A stretch of DNA of 64,000 nucleotides from an uncultured Paracoccaceae bacterium (GTDB lineage: Bacteria; Pseudomonadota; Alphaproteobacteria; Rhodobacterales; Rhodobacteraceae). This document shows positions 26,635 to 35,300 of this stretch, piece after piece. The stretch covers positions 62,001-126,000 of the forward strand of contig CAJXSD010000001.1 of the NCBI GenBank assembly GCA_913060475.1. The letters are read 5' to 3'. The position numbers and the translations under genes are program-made. The number at the start of each line of letters is the position of its first letter. The stretch's first letter is position 1. A model generated the notes under the pieces. That model made no database searches and was not told where the DNA came from. It saw only the letters and a program-made list of their open reading frames with translations.

Positions 26635-26949
26635 TCAGCCTTGGTCGCCCACATTCTCGGCAAAGGACTTTTTGAACGCGTCTTGTTGTGTGGATGTGGC
26701 GTCGGTTTGATACTTTGCTTTCCATTCATCCATGCTCATCCCATAAAAAATTTCCCGCGCTTGCGTTTTGTCCATTTCGATACCGCGTTCGTTCGCGGCC
26801 TCTTGGTACCAACGGGACAGACAATTGCGGCAAAATCCTGCCAAATTCATCATATCGATATTTTGTACATCCGTGCGTTTCACCATCAAATGGTCGCGCA
26901 GCGCGCGAAAGGCCGCGGCCTCTAGTTCTATGCGGGTTTGTGTGTCCAT
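26635..26949 (-). CDS. DUF1244 family protein
   Basis: 104 residues, soluble and charged. Recognisable features of DUF1244 are FRALRDHLMVKRTDVQNIDM (residues 15-34), NLAGFCRNCLSRWYQEAANE (35-54) and MDKTQAREIFYGMSMDEWK (59-77). The CRNCL motif contains the conserved pair of cysteines. The family is common in proteobacteria and of unknown function; solved members are helical. It is convergent with the MATE gene and divergent from pyk, next to which it is often found in Rhodobacterales. Confidence 0.92.
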   Translation of the reverse strand: MDTQTRIELEAAAFRALRDHLMVKRTDVQNIDMMNLAGFCRNCLSRWYQEAANERGIEMDKTQAREIFYGMSMDEWKAKYQTDATSTQQDAFKKSFAENVGDQG

Positions 26950-27054
26950 GGTGCGATCCTTGTGTTGTGCGCCAATAATTATTGTCGCATGTGGTGCGAA
27001 TTTTGTTACATTCCGATAATATATGGATCAAAGACCGACTGCCAACCACATTGG

Positions 27055-27083
27055 TTGCAATTCGCTGGCGAATGATGCATAAC
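27055..27083 (+). promoter_or_regulatory. Candidate sigma-70 promoter of pyk
   Basis: TTGCAA at 27055-27060 and CATAAC at 27078-27083 are 17 bases apart. Transcription would start near 27090, at the edge of the operator at 27091-27106. Match to consensus is partial. Confidence 0.45.
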
Positions 27084-27090
27084 GCAGGAA

Positions 27091-27106
27091 ATGTTAACGC
27101 TAACAT
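27091..27106 (+). promoter_or_regulatory. LacI-family operator (CceR-like) in front of pyk
   Basis: ATGTTAACGCTAACAT has perfect 6-base arms (ATGTTA/TAACAT) around a central CG. This fits the LacI-family operator form ATGTTAnCGnTAACAT, which I associate with the Rhodobacterales central-carbon regulator CceR. It lies 44 bases before the pyk start and just downstream of the candidate -10 box, the right place for repression by blocking RNA polymerase. The regulator gene is not in the window. Confidence 0.65.
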
Positions 27107-27150
27107 CTGGATCCGCCTGATGTGGCACAACCGACGTCAAAGGAAGATAG

Positions 27151-28596
27151 ATGAGACGCCACCGTAATGTGAAAATTGTTGCAACCTTGGGCCCGGCATC
27201 AAGCGATTACCAAACCATCAAGGCCCTGCACGAAGCGGGCGCCGATGTGTTTCGCCTGAATATGAGCCACGGCAGCCATGCCGAAATCGAGCAGCGTCAC
27301 AAATATATCCGTATGGTCGAAAAAGAACTGAACAGCCCGATTGCGATCCTCGCAGACCTGCAAGGGCCAAAATTGCGGGTGGGCGAATTCGCAAATGGAT
27401 CAGAAGAATTAGAGAATGGCGCCTCTTTCCGTCTGGACCTGTCCGATGTGCCGGGCGACGCCACCCGCGTTCAGCTGCCCCATCCTGAAATTTTCGCCGC
27501 TTTGAAATCTGGCGCGCATTTGCTTGTCAACGATGGCAAAATTAAATTGCAGGTGACAAAGTGCGGGCCCGATTTTGCCGACTGTATGGTGATCAACGGC
27601 GGTACAATTTCAAATCGCAAAGGCGTCAACGTTCCCGACGTTATCCTGCCTCTTGCGGCCCTCTCGGAAAAAGATAAGCAAGATCTGGAATTTGTCTGCG
27701 CATTGGGTGTCGATTGGCTGGCGCTTTCCTTTGTCCAGCGCCCCGAGGACCTGCTCGAGGCACGCGAATTGGCCGCAGGCCGTGCCGCTGTCCTGTCCAA
27801 AATCGAAAAACCATCCGCGGTGGAACGCTTTGATGATATCCTGAACGTGTCCGATGGTATCATGGTGGCCCGCGGCGACCTAGGTGTTGAACTGCCCGTG
27901 CAAAACGTACCGCCCATTCAAAAACGCCTGGTGCGCAAATGCCGCGCGGCGGCCAAACCGGTCATCGTTGCCACCCAAATGCTCGAATCCATGATCGAAA
28001 GCCCAATGCCAACTCGGGCCGAGGTGTCTGATGTCGCAACCGCAATTTACGAAGGCGCGGATGCCATTATGCTATCGGCAGAATCAGCGGCTGGCCAATT
28101 CCCGATCCAAGCGGTCCAAACGATGAACAACGTCGCCGTCGAGGTTGAAAGCGATCAAACATACCGCGAAATCCTTGATGCATCACGCAAGGCGAACCGC
28201 CAATCCATCGCGGATGGGATCGTCGCTGCCGCCCGTGAAATCGCAGAAACAACGAATATCAAAACGATCTGCTGCTATACCCAATCGGGAACAACGGCGC
28301 TGCTAACCGCGCGCGAACGCCCCTGTGTCCCGATTATCGCCATGACCTCGGAAATGCGCACCGCGCGGCGATTGGCGCTGACATGGGGTACTAATTGTGT
28401 TTTGTCCAATTCCAAAACCCGCTTCAAAGAGGCGGTCGTCAGCGCCGTCCGCGCGGCTCTGGCCGAAGGCTATGTGACCCAAGACGATCAAATTGTTATC
28501 ACAGCTGGGGTCCCCTTCAACATCCCGGGCACCACGAATATTTTGCGCGTTGCCCCCTGTAATGAACGCATGATCTATGCGATGGACCCTGAATAG
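27151..28596 (+). CDS. pyk: Pyruvate kinase
   Basis: 481 residues. It converts phosphoenolpyruvate and ADP to pyruvate and ATP. The N terminus NVKIVATLGPASSDY (residues 5-19) and FRLNMSHGSHAEIEQRH are standard; ILADLQGPKLRVGEF starts the B-domain hinge, and the active-site lysine/metal region is VLSKIEKPSAVERFDDIL followed by IMVARGDLGVELP near 235-247. AKPVIVATQMLESMI and the C-terminal allosteric domain (about 350-480) complete it. AAAGGA site before the ATG. A LacI-type palindrome precedes it, suggesting carbon-source control. It is followed by a hairpin and the ribosomal protein genes. Confidence 0.97.
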   Translation: MRRHRNVKIVATLGPASSDYQTIKALHEAGADVFRLNMSHGSHAEIEQRHKYIRMVEKELNSPIAILADLQGPKLRVGEFANGSEELENGASFRLDLSDVPGDATRVQLPHPEIFAALKSGAHLLVNDGKIKLQVTKCGPDFADCMVINGGTISNRKGVNVPDVILPLAALSEKDKQDLEFVCALGVDWLALSFVQRPEDLLEARELAAGRAAVLSKIEKPSAVERFDDILNVSDGIMVARGDLGVELPVQNVPPIQKRLVRKCRAAAKPVIVATQMLESMIESPMPTRAEVSDVATAIYEGADAIMLSAESAAGQFPIQAVQTMNNVAVEVESDQTYREILDASRKANRQSIADGIVAAAREIAETTNIKTICCYTQSGTTALLTARERPCVPIIAMTSEMRTARRLALTWGTNCVLSNSKTRFKEAVVSAVRAALAEGYVTQDDQIVITAGVPFNIPGTTNILRVAPCNERMIYAMDPE

Positions 28597-28632
28597 CGCT
28601 TTCATTTTTGCAAAAATACTCGCGCCGCAGGC

Positions 28633-28654
28633 ATGGCCGTCATTTGACGGCCAT
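28633..28654 (+). terminator. Terminator-like hairpin after pyk
   Basis: ATGGCCGTCA at 28633-28642 and TGACGGCCAT at 28645-28654 form a perfect 10-base stem with a TT loop, 36 bases after the pyk stop. The following T-run is short (TT), so it may act as a weak terminator. Confidence 0.65.
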
Positions 28655-28671
28655 TTCCAACGAAAAACCTC

Positions 28672-28700
28672 TTGCCAATCAAGTGACATAGACGTATACG
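28672..28700 (+). promoter_or_regulatory. Candidate promoter of rpmI-rplT
   Basis: TTGCCA (28672-28677) and TATACG (28695-28700) with a 17-base spacer. This leaves a leader of about 70 bases before rpmI. I saw no clear L20-binding mimic in that leader. Confidence 0.5.
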
Positions 28701-28776
28701 CCAATCTCATTGCGCGGCCGGCGAAGGGCATGCCGAGTCGCGTTTATCCAGACCTCATAAGTTTAAGGAGATGAAA

Positions 28777-28977
28777 ATGCCTAAGATGAAGACAAAATCG
28801 AGCTGCAAAAAGCGGTTCAAAGTTACAGCAAGCGGCCGCATCAAAACGGGCCAAGCTGGTAAACGTCACGGAATGATCAAGCGGACAACCAAATTCATCC
28901 GCAACGCACGCGGCACAACTGTTATGTCCACCCCTGATGAAAAAATCATCAAGGGCATGATGCCATACGCCCGCTAA
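28777..28977 (+). CDS. rpmI: 50S ribosomal protein L35
   Basis: 66 residues, very basic, opening [20 protein letters not shown], the standard L35 start. [13 protein letters not shown]-type and the later [16 protein letters not shown] match the family end. The ATG at 28777 lies 7 bases after an AAGGAG site; the ATG at 28771 would abut that site. Together with rplT it forms the conserved L35-L20 pair, here 14 bases apart. In many bacteria infC precedes this pair, but here the gene before it is pyk. Confidence 0.97.
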   Translation: MPKMKTKSSCKKRFKVTASGRIKTGQAGKRHGMIKRTTKFIRNARGTTVMSTPDEKIIKGMMPYAR

Positions 28978-28991
28978 GGAGGATTTGAGAG

Positions 28992-29354
28992 ATGTCACGC
29001 GTTAAAGGTGGTGTAGTAACTCACCGTCGTCACAAAAAAATCATCGACCAAGCCAAAGGCTACTACGGTCGTCGTAAAAATACCTTCAAAGTTGCGGCTC
29101 AGGCCGTTGATAAGGCAAACCAATACGCAACACGCGACCGTCATAATCGCAAGCGTAATTTCCGCAGCCTGTGGATCCAGCGTATCAACGCAGCCGTGCG
29201 CGCCCATGACGAAGCTTTGACATACAGCCGTTTCATCAACGGTCTGGCCAAAGCGGGTATCGAAGTTGACCGCAAAGTTCTGGCGGATCTGGCCGTTCAT
29301 GAACCAGCAGCGTTTGGTGCGATTGTCGATCAGGCAAAGGCCGCACTAGCGTAA
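28992..29354 (+). CDS. rplT: 50S ribosomal protein L20
   Basis: 120 residues, basic. It opens [20 protein letters not shown], and shows [20 protein letters not shown] and [20 protein letters not shown], the hallmark rRNA-binding blocks of L20, needed early in 50S assembly. Strong AAGGAGGA site. It is followed by an intrinsic terminator at 29380-29418, so pheS is transcribed separately. Confidence 0.98.
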   Translation: MSRVKGGVVTHRRHKKIIDQAKGYYGRRKNTFKVAAQAVDKANQYATRDRHNRKRNFRSLWIQRINAAVRAHDEALTYSRFINGLAKAGIEVDRKVLADLAVHEPAAFGAIVDQAKAALA

Positions 29355-29379
29355 AATCCTTAACTGGATTTCCAATTTG

Positions 29380-29418
29380 AAACGCTGCGGGCCTTGTCGG
29401 GTTTGCAGCGTTTTTCTT
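29380..29418 (+). terminator. Intrinsic terminator after rplT
   Basis: AAACGCTGC at 29380-29388 pairs with GCAGCGTTT at 29405-29413 and is followed by TTTCT. A 16-base loop separates the arms. Confidence 0.85.
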
Positions 29419-29446
29419 TGGCCTTAAGGGGCTGTTATAAAAATGA

Positions 29447-29501
29447 GTGCGCCAAAGGCGCACGCTCGATCAGCTTGGTCCCCGCTTTGCGATGACCAAG
29501 C
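29447..29501 (+). promoter_or_regulatory. Two hairpins in the pheS upstream region
   Basis: GTGCGCC/GGCGCAC (29447-29463, AAA loop) and GCTTGGT/ACCAAGC (29473-29501, 15-base loop) are both perfect 7-base stems. They lie between the rplT terminator and the pheS start. No T-run follows either. Whether they are in the pheS transcript depends on the promoter, which I could not place with confidence. Confidence 0.4.
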
Positions 29502-29558
29502 GGCTTGCACATAGATACAAATGTGGTAGCAGGGAGCAAAGTTATTTGGAGGCTGATG

Positions 29559-30632
29559 ATGAACGATCTGCGTGATAAATATATTCAGGCGATTGCCAAT
29601 GCGGTGGATGAAAGCACGTTAGAAGAGGTGCGCCTGGCCGCAGTCGGAAAAAAGGGCGAAGTCAGCTTGAAAATGCGTGAATTGGGCAAAATGTCGCCCG
29701 AGGAACGTCAGGTCGCGGGCCCCGCGCTAAATGCGTTAAAGGATGAGATCAACAGTGCGCTCGCGGCCAAACGTGCGGCTTTGGCCGATGCGGCCTTGGA
29801 TGAACGTTTGCGCACCGAATGGTTGGACGTCACGCTGCCCAGCCGGCCCGCCCGTCAGGGCAGCATTCACCCCATTTCCCAAGTGACAGAAGAGGTCACC
29901 GCCATTTTTGCAGATATGGGGTTCGGTGTGGCCGAGGGTCCGCGCATTGACAGTGATTGGTATAATTTTGACGCGCTGAACATTCCGGGTCATCACCCGG
30001 CGCGCGCGGAAATGGACACATTCTATATGCACCGGGCCGAGGGCGACAATCGCCCGCCGCATGTTCTGCGCACCCACACCAGCCCCGTTCAAATCCGCAC
30101 AATGGAAAAAACGGGCGCGCCTGTGCGCGTGATCTGCCCTGGTGGCGTATATCGCGCGGATTTCGATCAAACCCATACGCCCATGTTCCACCAGGTCGAA
30201 GGTTTGGCGATCGATAAAGATATCTCAATGGCCAACCTGAAATGGGTACTGGAAGAGTTCGTCAAAGCCTACTTTGAGGTGGATAACGTGGAACTGCGGT
30301 TCCGCGCGTCGCATTTCCCGTTCACGGAACCCAGCGCCGAGGTGGACATTCGCTGTTCATGGGCCGGTGGCCAATTGAAAGTGGGCGAGGGCGACGATTG
30401 GTTGGAAATTCTAGGATCAGGTATGGTCCACCCCAAGGTGTTGCAAGCGGGCGGAATTGACCCCAATGAATGGCAAGGGTTTGCCTTTGGCATGGGGATC
30501 GACCGGATTGCGATGTTGAAATACGGCATCCCTGATCTTCGGGCCTTCTTTAACTCGGACCTGCGTTGGTTGCGTCATTACGGGTTTGCCGCGCTGGACG
30601 TGCCGACGCTGCACGGTGGTCTTAGCCGGTGA
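29559..30632 (+). CDS. pheS: Phenylalanine-tRNA ligase alpha subunit
   Basis: 357 residues. PheS holds the class II catalytic site and forms the alpha2-beta2 enzyme with PheT. Visible blocks: the N-terminal helical arm with [34 protein letters not shown] near residue 105, motif 2 with [18 protein letters not shown] near 210 and motif 3 in [17 protein letters not shown] near 315. The start [10 protein letters not shown] at 29559 has a GGAGG site 6 bases upstream; longer in-frame starts have none. Unlike the usual pheST order, the amidotransferase-ASCH gene separates pheS from pheT. Confidence 0.97.
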   Translation: MNDLRDKYIQAIANAVDESTLEEVRLAAVGKKGEVSLKMRELGKMSPEERQVAGPALNALKDEINSALAAKRAALADAALDERLRTEWLDVTLPSRPARQGSIHPISQVTEEVTAIFADMGFGVAEGPRIDSDWYNFDALNIPGHHPARAEMDTFYMHRAEGDNRPPHVLRTHTSPVQIRTMEKTGAPVRVICPGGVYRADFDQTHTPMFHQVEGLAIDKDISMANLKWVLEEFVKAYFEVDNVELRFRASHFPFTEPSAEVDIRCSWAGGQLKVGEGDDWLEILGSGMVHPKVLQAGGIDPNEWQGFAFGMGIDRIAMLKYGIPDLRAFFNSDLRWLRHYGFAALDVPTLHGGLSR

Positions 30633-30644
30633 TGATTGGCTGAA

Positions 30645-31814
30645 ATGACCAAATTATTGATCATCGAAGGGAATACGCCCGATTTTGCACCTGCTGCGGC
30701 AGCGTTTCAAGATGTCTTCGCGCATCTTGGCGCAATGACAGCGGTGGCGCAGCCCTATGTGTCCCAAGTGACGGCGGATCAATTGGCGTGCGTGGATGGC
30801 GTCATTTTTACCGGATCAGGTGTGGCCTGGTCCACAGACGCGCCCGAGGCCAAAGCACAACGCGATGCGATGGATTTGGTTTTTGGTCACAACATTCCGA
30901 CTTGGGGCAGCTGCAACGGGATGCAACTGGCCGCAACCGTTTTGGGGGGCACCGTTGGCGCATCGCCCAAGGGGCTAGAGGTGGGCGTGGCACGGGACAC
31001 GCATTTGACCGCCCAAGGGCAGGCGCATCCCATGTTCGCGGGGCGCAGTGATACCTTTGCCGTGCCGTGCATTCACCGTGATGAGGTACAGACCCTACCC
31101 GCGGGTGCGACCCTGTTGGCGGGAAATGACCATAGCCCGATCCAGGCTTTCGTCTATGACAAAGACGGTGTTGATTATTGGGGAACGCAATATCACCCCG
31201 AATTGCGCCCCACCCAGATTGCGGATTTTATCCGTAACAAAGACGGCATTTTTGGTTCGCAGGCCAAATTGATTGCGGATCTGGATTGTTGCGAAACTGA
31301 CCCTGTCGCCGCAGCCCGTCTGGGCACAACCACCGCCGCGCTGCACCACGACGTAAGAACAATTGAATTGTCCAATTGGCTAACACATGTGAAAAATAAG
31401 GTGTCGATCCGCAAAATCCGCGCAGAACACCCTGATGCAGAAACATTTACCTTTGGTGACGGGCCCGCGCTATGCAACAAATTAAATGATCTTGTGCTGT
31501 CGGGGGCCAAAACGGCGACCTGTGGGGCATTGCGCGATTTTGGACAAACTGGCGAAGCCCTGCCTAGGGTTGGTCGCCACGATATCGCGACCGATTGGTC
31601 GGGTAAACCCATTGCCTTGATCCGTACGGTTGCGGTTGAAACGAAACGCTTTGACCAAGTGACATGGGATTTTGCCCAAAAAGAGGGTGAAAATGATGAT
31701 TTGGCCGGATGGCGGGCAGATCATCAGGCCTTTTTCGAACGTAATGGCGGATTTGATCCGCAGATGGACCTTATTTGTGAAACCTTTGAATTGGTGCGCG
31801 ATCTACGCGATTAA
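30645..31814 (+). CDS. Class I glutamine amidotransferase fused to an ASCH domain
   Basis: 389 residues in one unbroken frame. Residues about 1-240 are a class I amidotransferase: ligand loop IFTGSGVAWSTD, nucleophile elbow TWGSCNGMQLA (Cys90), and the second half of the triad in GTQYHPELRP (His184, Glu186). Residues about 265-385 form an ASCH (RNA-binding-like) domain: FGDGPALCNKLNDLVLSGAK, TATCGALRDFG and GKPIALIRTVAVETKRFDQV. A linker (about 241-264) includes basic KNKVSIRKIRAEH. The ATG at 30645 is preferred over the TTG at 30636. It lies 12 bases after pheS and 33 before pheT, so it is probably co-expressed with the Phe-tRNA synthetase. Function is not established; an RNA or nucleotide amidation role is conceivable but inferred. 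Confidence 0.9.
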   Translation: MTKLLIIEGNTPDFAPAAAAFQDVFAHLGAMTAVAQPYVSQVTADQLACVDGVIFTGSGVAWSTDAPEAKAQRDAMDLVFGHNIPTWGSCNGMQLAATVLGGTVGASPKGLEVGVARDTHLTAQGQAHPMFAGRSDTFAVPCIHRDEVQTLPAGATLLAGNDHSPIQAFVYDKDGVDYWGTQYHPELRPTQIADFIRNKDGIFGSQAKLIADLDCCETDPVAAARLGTTTAALHHDVRTIELSNWLTHVKNKVSIRKIRAEHPDAETFTFGDGPALCNKLNDLVLSGAKTATCGALRDFGQTGEALPRVGRHDIATDWSGKPIALIRTVAVETKRFDQVTWDFAQKEGENDDLAGWRADHQAFFERNGGFDPQMDLICETFELVRDLRD

Positions 31815-31847
31815 CCGCCAGCACATGTAGAAAATGGAAATGAAACG

Positions 31848-34247
31848 ATGAAATTCACTCTCTCTTGGCTGAAAGAACACCTTGAAACAACGGCTACATT
31901 GGACGAAATCGAATTCGCGCTTAGCGATCTGGGGCTTGAGGTTGAGGGCATCGAAAACCCTGCAGAGGGGTTGAAAACCTTTACGCTGGCCAAGGTGAAA
32001 CATGCCGAACAACATCCGGATGCGGATCGGTTGCGTGTCTGCACCGTGGAAACTGACGAGGGCGACAAACAAATCGTTTGTGGTGCGCCCAATGCGCGGG
32101 CAGGGATCACTGTGGTTCTGTGTAAACCCGGCGATTATGTGCCAGGCATTGATGTCACGCTAAGCATTGGCAATATTCGCGGTGTCGAAAGCCATGGGAT
32201 GATGGCATCGGAACGTGAATTGGAATTGTCCGACGAACACAACGGCATCATCGAATTGCCGTCGGGCGAGGTGGGGCAATTGTTCGTCGATTGGTTGGCG
32301 CAGAACGATCCTGCCAAGGTCGATCCCGTGATCGAAATCGCGATCACACCTAACCGCCCTGATGCGCTGGGCGTGCACGGTATTGCCCGCGATTTGGCGG
32401 CCCGTGGTTTGGGGACGTTGAAAACGAAACCGGTTGAACCCATCGCAGGAACATTTCCCTGCCCAATTAGCGTGACAATTGACGCGGATACATTGGACCA
32501 AGCGCCTGTGTTCTATGGCCGTGTGATCCGTGGCGTGAAAAACGGGCCAAGCCCGGCGTGGTTGCAGGATCGTTTGCGGGCCATTGGGTTGCGTCCGATT
32601 TCGGCGCTTGTCGATATCACCAACTTTTTCACTTATGATAACAACCGCCCGCTGCACGTGTTTGATGCAGACAAGGTTGCCGGTGGCGCATTGCGCGTGC
32701 ACCGCGCCAAGGGGGGCGAAACGTTCCTTGCGCTGGATGAAAAGGAATATGTCCTGCAAGAGGGGATGACCGCAATTTCCGATGCAAATGGCGTCGAAAG
32801 CCTGGCCGGCATCATGGGGGGCGAACATTCGGGCTGTACCGATGATACGGTGAACGTGTTCCTTGAGGCTGCGTTTTTTGACCCCATTCGAACCGCCTAT
32901 ACGGGTCGTGCGTTGAAAATCAATTCTGATGCGCGCTATCGGTTTGAACGTGGGATTGACCCTGCGTGGACACCAACAGGGATCGAGGCTGCAACGCAGA
33001 TGATCATCGATCTGTGCGGAGGCGAGGCGTCTGAGGTTGTTGTCGCAGGGGAATTGCCCGATCATGCCCGCGCCTATAAACTGGACACAGACCGTGTGCA
33101 GTCGTTGGTTGGGATGGAAATTCCAGCGGATGTCCAGCGTAAAACATTGACGGATCTTGGCTTTGTGCTGGATGGTGACATGGCGCATGTTCCGTCATGG
33201 CGTCCCGATGTTCTGGGCGAAGCGGATTTGGTCGAAGAGGTCGCACGCATTGCATCCTTGACCAAACTGCAGGGCAAACCAATGCCACGTGCCGTGGCAG
33301 GTGTTCCCAAACAAATCCTTAGCCCGATGCAAAAACGCGAACAAATTGCACGGCGTACGGCAGCCGCATTGGGGTATAATGAATGTGTCAGTTATACCTT
33401 TATTGATCAAAAATCCGCGGCTCTGTTTGGTGGGGGATCTGATGCCACAATGTTGGCCAATCCGATTTCATCAGAGATGAGCCACATGCGCCCCGATTTG
33501 CTGGCAGGCCTGTTGCAGGCCGCCGCCCGCAATCAGGCGCGCGGATTTGCCGACATGGCCCTGTTTGAGGTGGGGCCCGTGTTCCACGGCGGCGAACCGG
33601 ATGAACAGAACCTGCAGATTGCTGGCCTGCTGGTTGGCCGCACCGCGCCCAAAGATGTGCATGGCGCATCGCGTCCCGTGGATCTGTTTGATGCCAAGGC
33701 CGACGTCGAGGCCATTTTATCGGCGCTGGGCGCACCGGCCAAGGTGCAGATCCTGCGCGATGGCGATACATGGTGGCATCCTGGCCGCCATGGCCGGATT
33801 TGTTTAGGCCCAAAAAAGGTTTTGGCCACATTCGGCGAAGTGCATCCCAAGGTTCTGGCGGAATTGGATGTCAAGGGTCCAGCCGTTGCCTTTAGCATTC
33901 ATCCGCAGGACATTCCGATGCCGCGCAAAACATCGGCCACGCGTCCTGCATTGGATATGAATGATCTTCAGGCGGTGGATCGCGACTTTGCCTTTGTTGT
34001 GGATGCGGATGTCGATGCCTTGACGCTGGTCAATGCGGCGCTGGGTGCGGATAAGGTGCATGTTGTGGATGTGCGTGTCTTTGACGAATTTATCGGCGGG
34101 TCACTGGGTGCGGGTAAAAAATCCATCGCCTTTGCGGTGAAATTGCAGCCCAAGGATGCGACATTCACCGACAAAGACCTGGATGCGATTTCAGCCAAGA
34201 TCATAGAAAAGGTGACCAAGGCGTCAGGCGGCGAATTACGCGCATAA
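31848..34247 (+). CDS. pheT: Phenylalanine-tRNA ligase beta subunit
   Basis: 799 residues, full length. Domain order: N-terminal MKFTLSWLKEHL, an EMAP/tRNA-binding domain (about 39-150, with HPDADRLRVCTVETDEG), B3/B4 editing domain (about 215-375, with LVDITNFFTYDNNRPLHVFD), B5 domain (about 405-475), the catalytic-like core (about 480-680) and a C-terminal FDX-ACB anticodon-binding domain (about 705-799, with VDRDFAFVVDADVDALTLVN). The editing domain removes Tyr-tRNA-Phe. It is separated from pheS by the amidotransferase-ASCH gene. Confidence 0.97.
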   Translation: MKFTLSWLKEHLETTATLDEIEFALSDLGLEVEGIENPAEGLKTFTLAKVKHAEQHPDADRLRVCTVETDEGDKQIVCGAPNARAGITVVLCKPGDYVPGIDVTLSIGNIRGVESHGMMASERELELSDEHNGIIELPSGEVGQLFVDWLAQNDPAKVDPVIEIAITPNRPDALGVHGIARDLAARGLGTLKTKPVEPIAGTFPCPISVTIDADTLDQAPVFYGRVIRGVKNGPSPAWLQDRLRAIGLRPISALVDITNFFTYDNNRPLHVFDADKVAGGALRVHRAKGGETFLALDEKEYVLQEGMTAISDANGVESLAGIMGGEHSGCTDDTVNVFLEAAFFDPIRTAYTGRALKINSDARYRFERGIDPAWTPTGIEAATQMIIDLCGGEASEVVVAGELPDHARAYKLDTDRVQSLVGMEIPADVQRKTLTDLGFVLDGDMAHVPSWRPDVLGEADLVEEVARIASLTKLQGKPMPRAVAGVPKQILSPMQKREQIARRTAAALGYNECVSYTFIDQKSAALFGGGSDATMLANPISSEMSHMRPDLLAGLLQAAARNQARGFADMALFEVGPVFHGGEPDEQNLQIAGLLVGRTAPKDVHGASRPVDLFDAKADVEAILSALGAPAKVQILRDGDTWWHPGRHGRICLGPKKVLATFGEVHPKVLAELDVKGPAVAFSIHPQDIPMPRKTSATRPALDMNDLQAVDRDFAFVVDADVDALTLVNAALGADKVHVVDVRVFDEFIGGSLGAGKKSIAFAVKLQPKDATFTDKDLDAISAKIIEKVTKASGGELRA

Positions 34248-34283
34248 CCTGCGCGCAGCAATCAGCAACGAAAGGAAACCAGA

Positions 34284-34724
34284 ATGAAGGTTTATTTATC
34301 TGGCGAAATTCACACGGATTGGCGCGATGTCATCGTCGCAGGGGCCGCTGGATTGGATGTTCAGTTTTCTGCGCCTGTCACCGATCACGATGCCAGCGAT
34401 GATTGCGGTGTTGCGATTTTGGGGGCCGAGCCGAACAAATTTTGGCACGACCACAAAGGGGCCAAAGTGAACGCAATTCGCACCCGCATGTTGATTGAGG
34501 CATCGGATGTGGTTGTCGTGCGCTTTGGTGACAAATACAAACAATGGAACGCGGCCTTTGATGCGGGCTATGCCTCGGCCTTGGGCAAATCATTGATTGT
34601 CATGCACGGCCCCGATCATCAACACGCCCTGAAAGAGGTTGATGCCGCCGCATTGGCGGTGGTCGAAACCCCACAACAGGTGGTTGATATCCTGCGCTAT
34701 GTCCTAGAAAGCACATTGCCCTAA
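34284..34724 (+). CDS. YtoQ family protein
   Basis: 146 residues. The match is to the YtoQ family: opening MKVYLSGEIHTDWRDVIVAG, SAPVTDHDASDDCGVAILG near residue 33, FWHDHKGAKVNAIRTRMLIE near 55 and VVVRFGDKYKQWNAAFDAGY near 77. The fold resembles nucleoside 2-deoxyribosyltransferase-like proteins (an AFDAGYA helix and an ADVVVVRF-like strand), but no activity is established for YtoQ. AAGGAAA site. It follows pheT by 36 bases and may share its transcript. Confidence 0.9.
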   Translation: MKVYLSGEIHTDWRDVIVAGAAGLDVQFSAPVTDHDASDDCGVAILGAEPNKFWHDHKGAKVNAIRTRMLIEASDVVVVRFGDKYKQWNAAFDAGYASALGKSLIVMHGPDHQHALKEVDAAALAVVETPQQVVDILRYVLESTLP

Positions 34725-34814
34725 AAAAGTGGTGGTTTTGCCATGTTTTGCCCTTGGGATGCCGCAATAGATCGCTATAAAGATGCGGCATTTTGTAGCA
34801 AAAAGGGTAAGGGA

Positions 34815-35246
34815 ATGCTGAAAGAATTTAAGGACTTCATTGCCAAGGGCAATGTTATGGATATGGCCGTGGGGATCATTATTGGTGCGGCCTTTACTGC
34901 GATTGTGAAATCAATGGTGGGGGATTTGATCAATCCCTTTATCGGCCTGTTCCTGGGCGGTATTGATTTTACCAACCTGTTTATCGTTCTTAGTGGCGAT
35001 GGCAATTACGCGTCATTGACCGAGGCCCGCGATGCCGGTGCCGCCGTGTTTGCCTATGGTGCGTTTTTCATGGCTGTGATCAATTTCCTGATCATCGCAT
35101 TCGTCGTGTTTATGTTGGTGCGTTATGTCAACAAAGTGAAAGAGGCGACCCAAAAACAAGAAGAGGCCACCGCAGAAGAGCCAGCACCAGCCGGTCCAAG
35201 CGAATTGGATGTCTTGCTGGAAATTCGCGATGCGTTGAAAAAATAA
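34815..35246 (+). CDS. mscL: Large-conductance mechanosensitive channel
   Basis: 143 residues. MscL forms a pentameric inner-membrane valve that opens under hypo-osmotic stress. Helix 1 is in [21 protein letters not shown] (about 9-30) and ends in [18 protein letters not shown]; helix 2 is [24 protein letters not shown]-like (about 78-100), followed by a cytoplasmic helix with charged residues [12 protein letters not shown] and a glutamate/alanine-rich tail. The ATG at 34815 is preceded by AAGGGTAAGGGA; the longer frame upstream gives non-family sequence. A bidirectional terminator follows. Confidence 0.96.
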   Translation: MLKEFKDFIAKGNVMDMAVGIIIGAAFTAIVKSMVGDLINPFIGLFLGGIDFTNLFIVLSGDGNYASLTEARDAGAAVFAYGAFFMAVINFLIIAFVVFMLVRYVNKVKEATQKQEEATAEEPAPAGPSELDVLLEIRDALKK

Positions 35247-35261
35247 TCACCTATCGTGATG

Positions 35262-35297
35262 AAAAAACGCCCCCGCAAATTTGCAGGGGCGTTTTTT
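35262..35297 (+). terminator. Bidirectional terminator between mscL and ald
   Basis: AAAAAACGCCCC-C-GCAAA pairs with TTTGC-A-GGGGCGTTTTTT with one mismatch. T-runs on both strands suit the two convergent genes. Confidence 0.92.
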
Positions 35298-35300
35298 TTG

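Noticed and set aside
29443-29514. A 23-codon frame upstream of pheS that could be a leader peptide for phenylalanine attenuation
   Set aside because: It contains no phenylalanine codon, no ribosome-binding site is clear, and neither hairpin there is followed by a T-run.
32160-33188. A 342-codon antisense frame inside pheT
   Set aside because: pheT is a complete, well-matched gene on the other strand; the antisense frame has low-complexity His/Arg-rich sequence typical of shadow frames.
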